Assembly: GCA_963707275.1 (NCBI GenBank)
Contig: CAVPPH010000010.1
Coordinates: 124,001-188,000, forward strand
Reading direction: 5' to 3'
Length of the DNA stretch: 64,000 nt
Source of the DNA: JACKBK01 sp963707275
GTDB lineage: Bacteria; Chloroflexota; Anaerolineae; JAAEKA01
Part shown: positions 54,608 to 64,000 of the stretch, one piece after another
How the letters are laid out: the number at the start of each line of letters is the position of its first letter
Numbering within the stretch: position 1 is the stretch's first letter
Made by a program: the position numbers and the translations under genes
Notes under the pieces: generated by a model
The model's database searches: none
Seen by the model: the letters and a program-made list of their open reading frames with translations, nothing else
Told to the model about the DNA's origin: nothing

Positions 54608-55521
54608 CTATCCCTTGATCGCGCCCGAAGTCAGGCCGCCCTGAAGCTGGCTCTGCGAGATGTAGAACAGGATCAGCGTCGGGATGGCGGCGATGACCGC
54701 GCCGGCAGCGAACTCGCCCCAGCGCTGGCCGAACTGCTGGCCGATGAACAGGCTCAGACCCACCGCCACGGTGTACTTCTCCGTGTTGGAGAGCATCACC
54801 TTGGCCAGCAGGTAGTCGCCGTAGGTGCCGATGAAGCTGAGCATGAAGATCACAGCCAGCACCGGACGCACCAGCGGCAGGATGATCTGCGTGAAGGTCT
54901 GCCAGCCGGACGCGCCGTCCAGCATGGCCAATTCGTCCAGGTCACGCGGCACCGTGTCGAAGAAACCCTTCATCAGCCAGGTGTTGAAGCCGATCGCGCC
55001 GCCCAGGTAGATCAGGATCAGGCCGCCCAGGGTATTCAGGCCGAACATCGGATAGTAGCGCCCGATCTGCTGCAGGATCAGGTAACAGCGCGACCATGGC
55101 CAGCACGTTGGGGAATACCTGCGACAGCAACAGGCCCTGCAAGCAGGCGCTTGCGACTGCGAAAGCGGAAGCGCGAGAAGGAATAGGCCGCCACCGCGCA
55201 CAGCGCCACGGTGATGATCGCTGTGATCGTCGACACCAGCAGCGAGTTGAACATCCATCTCAGGAAGGGGTTCTGCTGGCTGGTCAGCAGCTTCTGGTAG
55301 TTTGCCAGCGTCGGGTTGTTGGGAAAGATCTGCGACGACTGCAAGCTGCCGCTGGGGTTGAGCGATGTCCCGATCACGTACATGATCGGGAAGAGCGCGT
55401 AGGCAATAAAGAGAAACGCCACGATAAGCCGCCACGTCGTGTCCAGCCGTCGTCGCCGCTTCATCGTCATGCCGGACGGTTTCCGGGAGGTACCACTGGG
55501 AATCACAGGTACGCTAGACAT
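54608..55521 (-). CDS. malG: Maltose-type ABC transporter permease MalG (frame-interrupted)
   Basis: This inner-membrane permease has six expected helices. The start at 55521 overlaps the malF stop by 8 bases. The N-terminal part shows LIVAFLFIAYALFPIMYVIG and FNSLLVSTITAIITVALCAV. Frame changes lie near 55145 and 55085. The ATPase-contact loop (EAA motif) is DELAMLDGASGWQTFTQIIL followed by PLVRP. The C-terminal helices end LQGGLTSGAIKG, which is characteristic of MalG. About 300 residues. No ATPase gene (MalK/MsmX type) lies in the window, so it must be encoded elsewhere. Confidence 0.92.
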
Positions 55522-57104
55522 TTTCAGATACCTCCTCCAGTTGACCCGTGTAGCGGAAGTTGAAGATCGTGACCGCGCCCACGATGATGAAGATGACGAT
55601 CGAGATCGCCGCCGCCAGACCGTAGTCGTTGCCGCGCGTGCCGCCAAAGGCGATCTTGTACGTGTAGCTGATCAGGATATCGGTGAAACCGGCCACGCCC
55701 GCGCCTGGCATCGGCGGACCGCCCTGGTTGTACAGGTCGATGATCGCGAAGTTGTTGAAGTTGAACGCAAAGGAACCGATCAACAGCGGCCCGATGGCAA
55801 CCAGCAGCAGCGGCAGCGTCAGCCGCCGGAACTGGTAGAGCGGGCCAGCGCCGTCCACCTTGGCCGCCTCGTACATGTCCTGCGGAATGCTCTGCAGCGC
55901 GCCCAGAATGATCAGGAACATGTAGGGATAGCCCAGCCACAGGTTCACCATCAGGATACCCACCTTGGACCAGAAGGGACTTGGTGAACCAGCCGGGATT
56001 CCATTGGCTGCCGATCATTCCCAGAATCGGATTGAGCAGGCCAACCCAGACCTTGACGGTGATAAACGGCGGAATGGCGTAGGGCAGAATCAGCAGCACC
56101 CGCAAGAGACGCTGCATGGGGATATTGGGACTGTTCATGGTCAGCGCCAGGAACATGCCCAGGATGAAGGTCTCCAGCACGCTCAGAATGGCCCAGATGA
56201 ACGTCCAGACGAAGATCCGGGCGAATGGTCCGCGGAAGGCAGGATCGGTCAGGATCTTGCTGAAGTTCGACACACCGACAACCACCGGGAAGCCCGGGGT
56301 GACGATCGAGCCGTCGTCCGCTGTGAAGATACCTTCCTGGTTGACGTACACCTTGCCGGTTTGCTGATCAACCATGGCGTCCTGCGCCGGATCGAAGACG
56401 TACTTCTGCTTCGTCTCCCTGGCTTCAACGCTGCTGGTGACCTGAGCGCCCGCTTCTTCGGTGCCGAAGGTTACACCCTGGTTGGCGGACACAAACAGAA
56501 ACCGCTGGTTGTTGGCCTGGACCGTGTACCCGTCCAGACTGGTTGGGACACCATCCGGCACCAAGCTCGAGGCCCGCAACATCCGCGGCGGGCACCCATT
56601 CCTGATCGGGAGCAGCCAGATAGGCCTTCGCCTGTGGCCGGATCGATCACCCAGATCGCCGCCGTGCCATCATCAGCCTGGAGGGGAGTCCAGTTCAACG
56701 TCGGCGCGCCTTCGGGCACATAGGTTTGGTTCTCGATGGATTGGATAGCGACGTGCTTCTCGACGTTGCGGCCTGTCGAGTAGTTGGTGAAGGCCGTGTA
56801 GACCGTGAAGACAACCGGGTAGATTTGGAAGAGGATCAGGAAGATCAGGCCGGGCGCAATCCAGCGAAGAGGAACAGTGGTGCGCCGGACATAGACCAGG
56901 GTGATGAACAACGCCGTGACGAAGAACGTTGCCAGCGAACGGATAGGAACCGTCCTGAAGAAGCTGCCAGCCGCTGAATGTCAGGAAACCAACGACCAGG
57001 GCCAGGAAGACATACTTCAGGATCAGACCAAGCGTTGAACCGCCTTCTTCGGAAAAACGGGAGGCCTTTCGGCCCCCCGTTTCCCCGGCTGTCTTGACAG
57101 CCAT
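55514..57104 (-). CDS. malF: Maltose-type ABC transporter permease MalF (frame-interrupted)
   Basis: About 525 residues. The ATG at 57104 follows AAGGAG. The N-terminal cytoplasmic tail and helices (LILKYVFLALVVGFLTFS, ATFFVTALFITLVYV, WIAPGLIFLILFQIYPVVF) are followed by a large extracellular domain (SIENQTYVPEGAPTLNW, TVQANNQRFLFVSANQGVTF, GIFTADDGSIVTPGFPVVVG), which matches the P2 loop of MalF and supports maltose/maltodextrin as substrate. The EAA loop is DMYEAAKVDGAGPLYQFRRL. The end is GYPYMFLIILGALQSIPQ and FNFNNFAIIDLYNQGGPP. Changes lie near 56965, 56615, 56580 and 55975; the first is repaired by removing one G from AGCGGCTGG on the minus strand. Confidence 0.93.
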
Positions 57105-57114
57105 GGGTTACTCC

Positions 57115-58624
57115 TTATTGGCAGGCTGCTGCCTCGCGTACTTGAGCAGCTGCGCTGGCCGCTGCCTCTTCAGGGGTCGCTGACTGCAGGAACACAGTCT
57201 TGATCGCATCGCCCCAGGCGCTCCAGACGGCGTTCATCGCCGGGATGGCAGGCATCGGGTGGCCGGTGGCAGGCCAACTTCGGCAAACGCCTTAGCATTG
57301 TCATCCATCACGCCGCGTGCCGGCAGGTAGGCCGGCGGGCGGTTGCCGGACAGCGTAGAACGCTTCCATCACATCCTGGGTCGCAACATAGTCCGTCAGG
57401 AAGCTCTGGGCCAGCACCTTGTCGTCGCTGAACGAGTTGATCATGAAGCCCTGGACGCCGACAAACGGCGACGCTGTGTTGCCGTCCTGGGTCGGGAAGG
57501 GGTAGAACGCGTAGGGGATGCCGGCGGTGTGGAAGCGATCCAGCGCCCACGGTCCGGTGATGATGCAGGCTGCATCGCCGGTCTCGATAGAGAACGTGGG
57601 CAGTTTCCCAGTCGACGTCGGCGCTCAACAGAGCCGTCCTTGACCATCTGGTCGACCCAGGTCAGGTAGGCAATTGCGCCCTCGCTGTCGAGACCGACGT
57701 CACAGGCGTCGTAGGTGCCATCGTCGTTCTGACCGAAGATGTAGCCGCCAAAGGCCGTCTGAATCGGCTCCTGGTGATAGGGATCACCCCGCGATTCAGA
57801 GAGAAGAACTGCGTCAGCGCGCCATCAGCAGCCGCTGCTTCCGACATAGCCCGCACGTCATCGTAGCTGGCCGGCGGCGTGTCCACGAGGTCAGGGTTGC
57901 AGATGAAAGCGACGTTCTCGACAGCATAGGGCAGGCCGTAGCAGCTGGCCTTCGTAGGTGAACGCCTTGGACAGCGACGGGATCGAAGTCCGCCGCCTTG
58001 GCGCCCAGGTCCACAGGAGCAACGACGCCGTTGGCATACAGCTCACCCAGCCAGTCATGCGCGCCGACGAAGATGTCGGGGCCTTCACCGGCCGGACCGG
58101 CCAGGCTGATCTTGGTGCGGATGTCGCCGAAGCCAATTTCCTGAACATCCAGGCAGACGCCGGTCTCAGCCAGCACCTGGTCCTTGAGCGCGATCAGGGA
58201 CAGCCGAGCGCTGATCGTCGGCCCAGATCAGCAGTGAGGGCGAGTCGCCGGTGCAGGTGCTGACAAAGGGCTACTTCGGTCGGCTCTTCGGCGGGAGCAG
58301 CAGCGGCGGCAGCTTCCTCGGCAACCTTGGTTTCCTCAGCAGCGCAGCAGCTTCCTCGGCAACCTTGGTGGCATCAGCAGACGCGGTATCGGCGGCTGCG
58401 GCGGCTTCCATGGCGACCTTGGTGGCGTCAGCAGACGCGGCGTCGGCGGCAGCGGCAGCAGCCGTGGCGACCTTGGTTGCATCAGCAGCGCGGCATGGCA
58501 GCATCGGTTGCTGCGGTATCGACGCGGGCGCGGCGGTCGGCTCAGCGCCGCCACCACAGGCTCCCAGCAGCATCGACATCATTACGAGCAAAGACACGAA
58601 CACAAGCATTGTTCTTCGGTTCAT
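57115..58624 (-). CDS. malE: Maltose/maltodextrin-binding lipoprotein MalE with Ala-rich repeat linker (frame-interrupted)
   Basis: The ATG at 58624 follows TAAGGAGG. The lipobox is MMSMLLGACGGG. After the acylated Cys comes a linker with an 18-residue repeat (three units of the type ADATKVA-x-x-AAAAAD-x-AS), expected to be a long helix. The binding domain shows GPDIFVGAHDWLGELYANGV, FTYEGQLYGLPYAVENVAFI, CIITGPWALDRFHTAGIPYA and NSFSDDKVLAQSFLTDYV, a MalE pattern. It ends PEEAAASAAAQVREAAACQ. Frame changes lie near 58490, 58335, 58255, 58205, 57970, 57945, 57790, 57615, 57345 and 57275. About 480 residues. It captures maltodextrins outside the membrane and delivers them to MalFG. Confidence 0.9.
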
Positions 58625-58881
58625 AGTTCTCCTCCTTAGAACCGTACAGTATTATTGCTGATCCGCGAAGGAACAGCACTGCCCTTGACGGGCAGGATCA
58701 ACCGGCATTGCCGGAATAATCACGTTGACCTGAGATTGAGTAGATGAGGTGATGCCGCCCACGGCTCTGCACTGAGCGTCAACATTGCTCTGGTAGGGAA
58801 AAAAGGCTCCAAGATTGCTGATCCAGTAGAGTGGGATCGAAAAACCTGGACTTCGCACTAAGGGATTGTAACAACGTGCGC

Positions 58882-58910
58882 ATTATAGCAATCACGAATC
58901 GAATTGTCAA
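58882..58910 (-). promoter_or_regulatory. Consensus promoter of the malEFG operon
   Basis: TTGACA (58910-58905), 17 bases, TATAAT (58887-58882): a perfect match to the housekeeping consensus on the minus strand. Confidence 0.85.
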
Positions 58911-59004
58911 ACAGAAATGCCGCGCTTGCAATCGTGCTTCAATACCGACACATCGTTTTTCACCTCCGCGAGCCCCTGCAACTTCCAATCGAGGCAAAAG
59001 CGTC

Positions 59005-59033
59005 TGGCTGAAAACGCCTCGCAATGTTACAAT
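59005..59033 (+). promoter_or_regulatory. Promoter of the GH57 gene
   Basis: TGGCTG (59005-59010), 17 bases, then an extended TGT-TACAAT with -10 at 59028-59033. The leader of about 200 bases includes a hairpin repeat. Confidence 0.5.
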
Positions 59034-59113
59034 GGCGCGGCCTGTGCGCTGGCAACAAAGCCGCGCAGCCCAGAGACCGATACACACTACGCTGTACGCA
59101 ATAACCACTCACC

Positions 59114-59183
59114 TGTCACGCCTGCGGAGGCAGGAATCCACGCTTCACAAGCACTGGACTCCCGCCTCCGCAGGAGTGACGCA
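59114..59183. repeat. Hairpin repeat, GGAGGCGGGATCCA family, copy 2
   Basis: CTGCGGAGGC and GCCTCCGCAG are the perfect core arms, with GTCACGC/GAGTGACG outside and GGAATCCA/TGGACTCC inside. It is related to 21281-21356. Confidence 0.75.
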
Positions 59184-59236
59184 ACGGTGAGGGCTGAACA
59201 GTTACCGGTCGCATTACTTTTCCACGTGGAGGCACG

Positions 59237-62200
59237 ATGACCATCCGTCGAACACTTCTGCTGATTCTACTTGTTACACTGGTACTGGCGAGCGCCTGCA
59301 ACCAGCCTGAGCCGACTCCAACGCCTGCGCCAACCGCCACTAGCGCGCCCGAAGCCACTGCTGTGCCCCAACCGACGGCAACCACGCCGCCTACCGAGAC
59401 GCCGGTCGCGCCTGCCCCTGCCGAGCCGCTCTACCTCAACCTGATGTGGCACCAGCACCAGCCGGTCTACTACCAGGATCCGGAAACCGGCATCTACGAA
59501 AAGCCATGGGTGCGGCTACACGCAGCCAAGGATTATGTCGATATGGCGGCGATTCTGGAGCAGTATCCCGGCGTCAAGGCGACCTTCAACCTGACGCCGT
59601 CGCTGCTGCGCCAGCTTGCAGGATCTGGAAGGCGGCGCCAAGGATCTCTATCAGGTCTATACCGAGATTCCGGCGGCTGAGCTGACCAGACGAGCAGAAA
59701 CAATTCATCGAAAGCCGCTTTTTCGACGTCAACCCCAAGATCATCGCCCGCTTTCCCGCGCTACCAGGAGATCGCCAACGACCGCGCCAACCGCGACTCG
59801 TGGGATACGCAGACCTGGCTGGATTTGCAGGTGCTGTTCAACCTGGCCTGGACCGACCCCGACTGGCTGGCCGAGCAGCCGCTGGCCGATCTGGTCGCCA
59901 AGGGCAGCAACTTCAGCGAAGAGGACAAGGCCACCGTGCTGGCCGAGCACGCCCGGCTGGTGGCCGAGGTGATCCCGCTGCACAAACGCCTGCAGGACGA
60001 GGGCCGCATCGAGATCACCACCACGCCCTTCTACCACCCCATCCTGCCGTTGCTCTTCGACACCGATCTGGCCACGCAGGCCGTTCCCGACATTGAATTG
60101 CCGCAGCGCTTCAGCTACCCGCTGGACGCGATCGAACAGGTCAACCGCGGCGTAAGTTACTACACCGACACCTTCGGCCAACCGCCCGCGGGCATGTGGC
60201 CGGCTGAGGGATGCGGTCGCGCAGCAGGTGGTCAACATGATCGGCAACGCCGGGATCCAGTGGATGGCGACCGACGAGGAGGTGCTGGCCAAGCAGCCTG
60301 GGCCAGTCCGGCTTCGCCCGCAACGCGCAGGAAACCGTCCAGGACGCCGACGCGCTCTACCGCCCCTACATCGCCAGCACGCCCAACAACCAGGTCTACA
60401 CCGTCTTCCGCGACAAGGTGCTCAGCGACAAGGTCGGCTTCACCTACAGCGGCACGCCGGGCAAGGAAGCGGCGCGCGATTTCGTCGATCGCATCCTGGC
60501 CATCCGCCAGCAGCTTGCTGACAGCGGCGCCGAGGGGCCGCACCTGGTCAGCGTGATTCTCGACGGCGAGAACGCCTGGGAGCACTACGACAACGACGGC
60601 AAGGAGTTCCTCAACGAGGTGTATCGCCTGCTGGAAGAAGAAGCCGCCGCGGGCACGATCCAGACCATCACCCCCAGCGACTACGTCACGCAGTTCCCCG
60701 ACCAGCCGAAGCTTGAAAACCTGTGGGCCGGCAGTTGGGTCAGCCCCGACTACCTGACCTGGATCGGCGAGGCGGAGGAAAACCGCGCCTGGGATTACCT
60801 GGGCGAGGTGCGCCGTTACGTCGAGGCGCAGCAAGAACCGGCTCGACCCTGAGACACTGGCCGCAGCCATGGAGCAGATCTACACCGCCGAGGGCAGCGA
60901 CTGGTTCTGGTGGTACGGCGCCGACCAGAACAGCGGCGACGACGGCAGCTTCGATGCTCAGTTCCGCAACACCCTGGCACGCGTCTACGAGATCATCGGC
61001 GATCCGGTGCCCACCTTCCTCAAGGTGCCGGTCATCCCGCAGACAGCCCAGCCGCCGGCCGCCGGCGCGACCGGCGTCATCTCACCCACCATCGACGGGA
61101 TCGTCACTGACGGCGAGTGGGACACGGGCGGCTACTACACCGAAGAAGGCGGCGTGCAGGCCAATCCCAACCAGATCGCCGAGCCAGCTCTGGTACGGTT
61201 TCGGCCCCGACGGCATCTTCCTGCGCATGGACGCCCGGCGCCCCTGGGCCGATGTTGGCGCCGACACGCGCGTCGGTTTCTATCTGGCGAAACCGGGCGG
61301 CGGCAACGAGCAGCCCTTCAGCCGCGTCTCGGTCCTCAACGACAACGACGCGACGCTGCTGGGCTTCCGCGCCAACGCTCTGGCCGAGGTCGCCGATCAC
61401 GGACGGCGTGGCTACGGCCACTTTCTACACGGTAGATGCCGACGGCGCCTACCAGCCGGTGGAAGGCGGAGCTGACGGCCGCGGCGGCCGGTTCCACGCT
61501 GGAGTTGGCGCTGCCCTACGCGCTGGTGGGCAAGCCGGACGCGGGCGACCGGCTGTCCAGCTGCGCGCGGTCATCAGCGAGGGCGAACAGCGCGACATCC
61601 AGTCGGTCCCGGGTACCGGCCCGGCCAGCCTGATCGTCCCTGACGTTGGCCTGAGTCGGCCCATCATCTCCATAGCCGACCCCGAAGGTGACGACCACGG
61701 CCCCGGTTCCTACACGTACCCCAGCGACAGCGTTTTCGGGGCCAAGGCCTACGACCTGACCGAGTTCGCGGTGTCCGAGGACGACAACAACCTGATCTTC
61801 CGCTTCAGCTTCGCCGGGCCGCTCAACAACTCGTGGGGCGCGCCCAACGGCATGGGCATCCATACGCTGGACGTCTACATCGACGCCGAAGAGGGCGGCG
61901 AACGCAAGCTGTTGCCCGGCCGCAACGCCTCACTGGCGGAGGGACTGGGCTGGGACGTGGCGCTGTGGGCCGAGGGCTGGACGCCGGGTCTTTTCCTGCC
62001 GCCCGCTGAAGGTGAGACCGGCCCGCAGCAGACCGGCGACGCAGCGACGCTCAACATCATCGCGACGAGGGCCAGCGACGCATCACCGTCCGCGTGCCCA
62101 AGACCGCGTTGGCCGACGCGCTGGGAATGCCGGTCGATGAGTTGAACCCGGATAGCTGGCAGCTATCTTGGCGTGGTGATGGGACAGGAAGGCTATCCAG

Positions 62201-62439
62201 CCAGCGGCGTCTGGCGGGTCCGCGATGTCAATCCCGCGGCCGAGCAGTGGCGCTTCGGCGGCGCGCCGGCCAACAGCACGACACACACACGCATCATCGA
62301 CGTCGCCCTGCCGGCTGGCTTCCCGCTGAGCCAGGAGCAGGGTCTGAGCATTTTCACGCCCCAGAATGTGCCGGCTACCAGCTTCGACGCCCTCAGCCCC
62401 GACGACTTCGGCCAACTGCTGATGCTGACGGCGAACTGA
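59237..62439 (+). CDS. GH57 glycoside hydrolase lipoprotein with C-terminal glucodextranase-like domain (frame-interrupted)
   Basis: About 1060 residues. The ATG at 59237 follows GGAGG. The lipobox is LVTLVLASAC (Cys21), followed by a Pro/Thr linker. The GH57 barrel begins YLNLMWHQHQPVYYQDPETG and continues with ATFNLTPSLLRQL, FYHPILPLLFDTDLA, GMWPAEG (the catalytic Glu region), GIQWMATDEEVL and LVSVILDGENAWEHY (with the Asp). The segment AEGSDWFWWYGADQNSGDDG is typical of GH57 amylopullulanases. The C-terminal domain (PTIDGIVTDGEW, DPEGDDHGPGSYTYPSDSVF, GIHTLDVYIDAEEGG) resembles the C-terminal domain of glucodextranase. At least ten frame changes occur, among them near 59620, 59690, 60210, 60300, 60835, 61190, 61410, 62070 and 62160. 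It degrades alpha-glucan at the cell surface and feeds MalEFG. Confidence 0.9.
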
Positions 62440-62447
62440 GACCCTTG

Positions 62448-62621
62448 CGCGTCCCGCCGGGAAGGCTTCAGCCTGCGGGACGCGCCTGCGAATGAATTCG
62501 CAGGCTGATACAGCAAAGCCTGCTCAAGCAGGCTGCCGGACGACCTTTCTGTGCCACGCGCACATTCCATTGAGCTTGCTTCAGCATGCTTTCCTGTGCC
62601 AGGCTGCGAATTCATTCGCAG
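62448..62621. repeat. Cluster of small hairpins with TTCA/TGAA centres
   Basis: GCGCGTCCCGC/GCGGGACGCGC (62448-62484) encloses AGGCTTCAGCCT. It is followed by GCCTGCGAATGAATTCGCAG (from 62484), AAGCCTGCTCAAGCAGGCT (from 62515), AGCTTGCTTCAGCATGCT (from 62573) and CTGCGAATTCATTCGCAG (62604-62621). The first may terminate GH57. Confidence 0.75.
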
Positions 62622-62629
62622 ACCCTCAG

Positions 62630-62658
62630 TTGCCATTTCATATCCCCAGTGTTAAAAT
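62630..62658 (+). promoter_or_regulatory. Promoter of the acetyltransferase gene, near-leaderless
   Basis: TTGCCA (62630-62635), 17 bases, TAAAAT (62653-62658). The ATG follows 10 bases after the -10 box, so the leader would be only a few bases. Confidence 0.6.
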
Positions 62659-62668
62659 CCACCCTACC

Positions 62669-63206
62669 ATGCAGATCCGCTTCGCCACGCCCAGCGACAT
62701 TCCCAACTGTCTGCAACTTGACGCATCTTCCGAGACCCGCCGGGTCTGGCAGCTTGACCTGCGCGAGAGTCGCGACCAGGTTTCCGCGCATCTGCGCTCG
62801 GCCACCTTGCCGCGCGAGCTGCGCTTGGACTACCCCTCGCCCGATGACGCCCTGCTTGCTGCACTGGCAGCGCGGCTACTGCATCATGGTCGCTGAGGAT
62901 TGGGCGGGCGACGGCGTGGTCGGCTACGTGGACATCGGCCCGGAGCCTGACATGCAGACCGGCTGGATCTGGCATCTGGTGATCGACCGGCGGCGGCGGC
63001 GGCAAGGCATCGGCACCACGTTGCTGCGCGCCGCGGTCCAGTGGAGCAGCGACCACCAGTTGCATCGCTTGATGGCGCCCATGCCCACTCAAAACGACCC
63101 CGCCGTGCGCTTTTTCCAGCGCCACGGGTTCGCCTTCTGCGGTTTTCACGACCGCTATTACCGGACAGGCAGCGTAGCACTGTTCTTCGGACGCGAGCTG
63201 CGGTGA
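62669..63206 (+). CDS. GNAT-family N-acetyltransferase (one frame change)
   Basis: About 179 residues. It begins MQIRFATPSDIPNCLQLDAS. After a +1 change near 62870 the acetyl-CoA-binding core reads GWIWHLVIDRRRRRQGIGTT, with the RRRxGIG pyrophosphate loop (motif A), LLRAAVQWSSDHQLHRLMAP and NDPAVRFFQRHGFAFCGFHD (motif B). The acceptor is unknown. No ribosome site lies in front of the ATG, in line with the leaderless-type promoter. Confidence 0.85.
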
Positions 63207-63270
63207 GGGTCAGAGATCAGAGGTCGGAGGTCAGAGGTCAGAAGCCAGCGGGCAGAAGGCAGAGATCAGG
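63207..63270. repeat. Degenerate heptamer repeat (ggtcaga type)
   Basis: Nine 7-base units: GGTCAGA, GATCAGA, GGTCGGA, GGTCAGA twice, AGCCAGC, GGGCAGA, AGGCAGA, GATCAGG. It starts right at the stop codon of the acetyltransferase gene. Confidence 0.75.
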
Positions 63271-63308
63271 TTTCCTTGTTTTCCCTCCTTTTCCTCTTTT
63301 CCCTCCCA
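63271..63308. repeat. Pyrimidine-rich tract (TTTTCCCTC units)
   Basis: A pure pyrimidine run except one G, the complement of the purine family at 1089 and 2598, directly after the heptamer repeat and 7 bases before the next ATG. Confidence 0.55.
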
Positions 63309-63314
63309 TAAACC

Positions 63315-64000
63315 ATGTTCGGCATTGAGCTTCCCCCGTGGTCAGCTGTACTCGACCTGGCCAACCTCATCCTGTCGGCAGCCGTTGCGATCGTCGCGTT
63401 CTCGCTGCTGGCCTACGTGCTGGCCTACAACGTGGGCAGCCGGGTGGGACGGGCCTTCGCGGCGCTGCTGGCCTGTGTGCTCATCGTTTACACCGGCGAT
63501 GTCCTTCTTTACCTGGTTGCCCCCGAACAGACCGAACTGTGGCTGCGGCTGCAATGGCTGGGCATCCCCTTCGTCCCCGCCGCCTATTTTGACCTCTCCG
63601 ACGCGCTGCTACAGACGACCAACTCGATCTCGCGCCGGCGCACCCGCCTGGTCAACCTGAGCTACGGCTTCAGCGCGCTCATCAGCCTCCTGGCGCTGGC
63701 AACCAATCTGATCATCCAGAGCGGCGGCGGCGGCGAGAACCTCTACTATCTTGAGCCAGGCCCGCTCTTCCCGGTCTTCGTGGTCTACTTCTTCATCACA
63801 TCGGGCTACGGCCTCTACAACACCTACCGCGTGCGCCAGCGCTGCCTGACGCCGGCCTCGCGCCGCCGCGTCACCTATCTGATCGTCGCATTTCTGGCGC
63901 CTGGCCTGGGTGTCTTCCCGTACCTGATGCTTTCTGCGTTCACGGTCGATCCGTCGCGCAGCTTCGTCTCGCTGCTCACGCTGATCGGCAACATCGGCGT
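63315..64000 (+). CDS. Seven-transmembrane sensor, probably histidine kinase N terminus (partial)
   Basis: One open frame from the ATG at 63315 runs to the window edge (228 codons). It contains hydrophobic segments at about residues 13-38 (LDLANLILSAAVAIVAFSLL), 48-70 (ALLACVLIVYTGDVLLYL), 82-100 (LQWLGIPFVPAAYFDLSDAL), 121-140 (YGFSALISLLALATNLII), 158-178 (PLFPVFVVYFFITSGYGLY), 191-213 and the beginning of another. This layout, and especially RLQWLGIPFVPAAYF, matches the HisKA_7TM-type N-terminal sensor found in membrane histidine kinases and diguanylate cyclases. The catalytic part lies beyond the window. Confidence 0.75.
   Translation, partial: MFGIELPPWSAVLDLANLILSAAVAIVAFSLLAYVLAYNVGSRVGRAFAALLACVLIVYTGDVLLYLVAPEQTELWLRLQWLGIPFVPAAYFDLSDALLQTTNSISRRRTRLVNLSYGFSALISLLALATNLIIQSGGGGENLYYLEPGPLFPVFVVYFFITSGYGLYNTYRVRQRCLTPASRRRVTYLIVAFLAPGLGVFPYLMLSAFTVDPSRSFVSLLTLIGNIG

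Larger units (their letters stand above)
58625..59236. other. Divergent regulatory region malE / GH57
   Basis: The 612 bases contain the malE promoter (58910-58882), a malE leader of about 250 bases, a GH57 promoter (59005-59033) and the hairpin repeat at 59114-59183. The leader has small hairpins: CTGCCC/GGGCAG at about 58679-58695 and CCGGCATTGCCGG near 58702. I see no gene. Confidence 0.55.

Noticed and set aside
58271..58624. Separate small Ala-rich gene upstream of malE
   Set aside because: It ends only because of a frame change; the lipobox and linker belong to the binding protein that continues in the next frame.

Overview
The window is a GC-rich (mostly about 60 percent or more) chromosomal segment of a free-living bacterium. 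The split transketolase, DUF3048 lipoprotein, GH57/GH13 glucan genes, MalEFG transporter, CoxDE-like MoxR/VWA pair, large fused secreted proteins and dispersed heptamer repeats fit the Chloroflexota (Anaerolineae/Caldilineales-like) best. That assignment is an inference from gene content, not a phylogeny. I saw no rRNA, tRNA, CRISPR array, prophage or insertion sequence.

Layout. 0.1-7.6 kb: a minus-strand sugar catabolic operon (GntR regulator, TIM-barrel isomerase, PfkB kinase, two-subunit transketolase, SAF-domain oxidoreductase, second TIM-barrel isomerase) behind one consensus promoter with an operator at the start site. 7.7-12.5 kb: potassium channel, acyl-CoA dehydrogenase, rsmA and lepA. 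12.8-15.6 kb: a lower-GC patch with a DUF574 methyltransferase and a GAF sensor kinase. 15.6-20.3 kb: exopolysaccharide genes, with a UDP-glucuronate decarboxylase-like enzyme and a fused glycosidase/O-antigen-ligase protein. 20.5-21.2 kb: ribosomal protein L25. 21.5-27.9 kb: a HTH-STAND-TPR regulator followed by four genes (secreted protein, globin, flavin monooxygenase, secreted protein), each preceded by the same spaced direct repeat and -10 box. 27.9-36.5 kb: pfkA, LysM-M23 peptidase, hpt, GH99-like protein, DUF3048 lipoprotein and an rRNA methyltransferase. 36.6-41.6 kb: DhaM-HPr-EI phosphotransferase, DJ-1/PfpI protein, DinB protein and phosphoesterase. 41.7-48.4 kb: subtilase, RAM-domain protein, VWA/MoxR pair, MazF-type toxin-antitoxin pair and Nudix hydrolase. 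48.7-51.7 kb: a di-haem peroxidase fused to an FG-GAP/ASPIC module. 51.7-62.4 kb: an alpha-glucan locus (MalEFG, GH13, esterase, GH57). The end holds an acetyltransferase and the start of a 7TM sensor.

The sequence carries very many single-base frame changes. Most shift the frame by +1, as if one base were extra, which looks like sequencing or assembly error rather than gene decay. One block, 40.8-51.7 kb, has none. I give interrupted genes as whole genes spanning their pieces.

Intergenic DNA is rich in repeats: degenerate heptamer tandems, purine-rich tracts, and several families of nested hairpins. Two hairpins supply the stop codon of a neighbouring gene and one is inserted in frame in a gene. 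The most interesting candidate for something undescribed is the STAND regulator with its four-promoter direct-repeat regulon at 21.5-27.9 kb.
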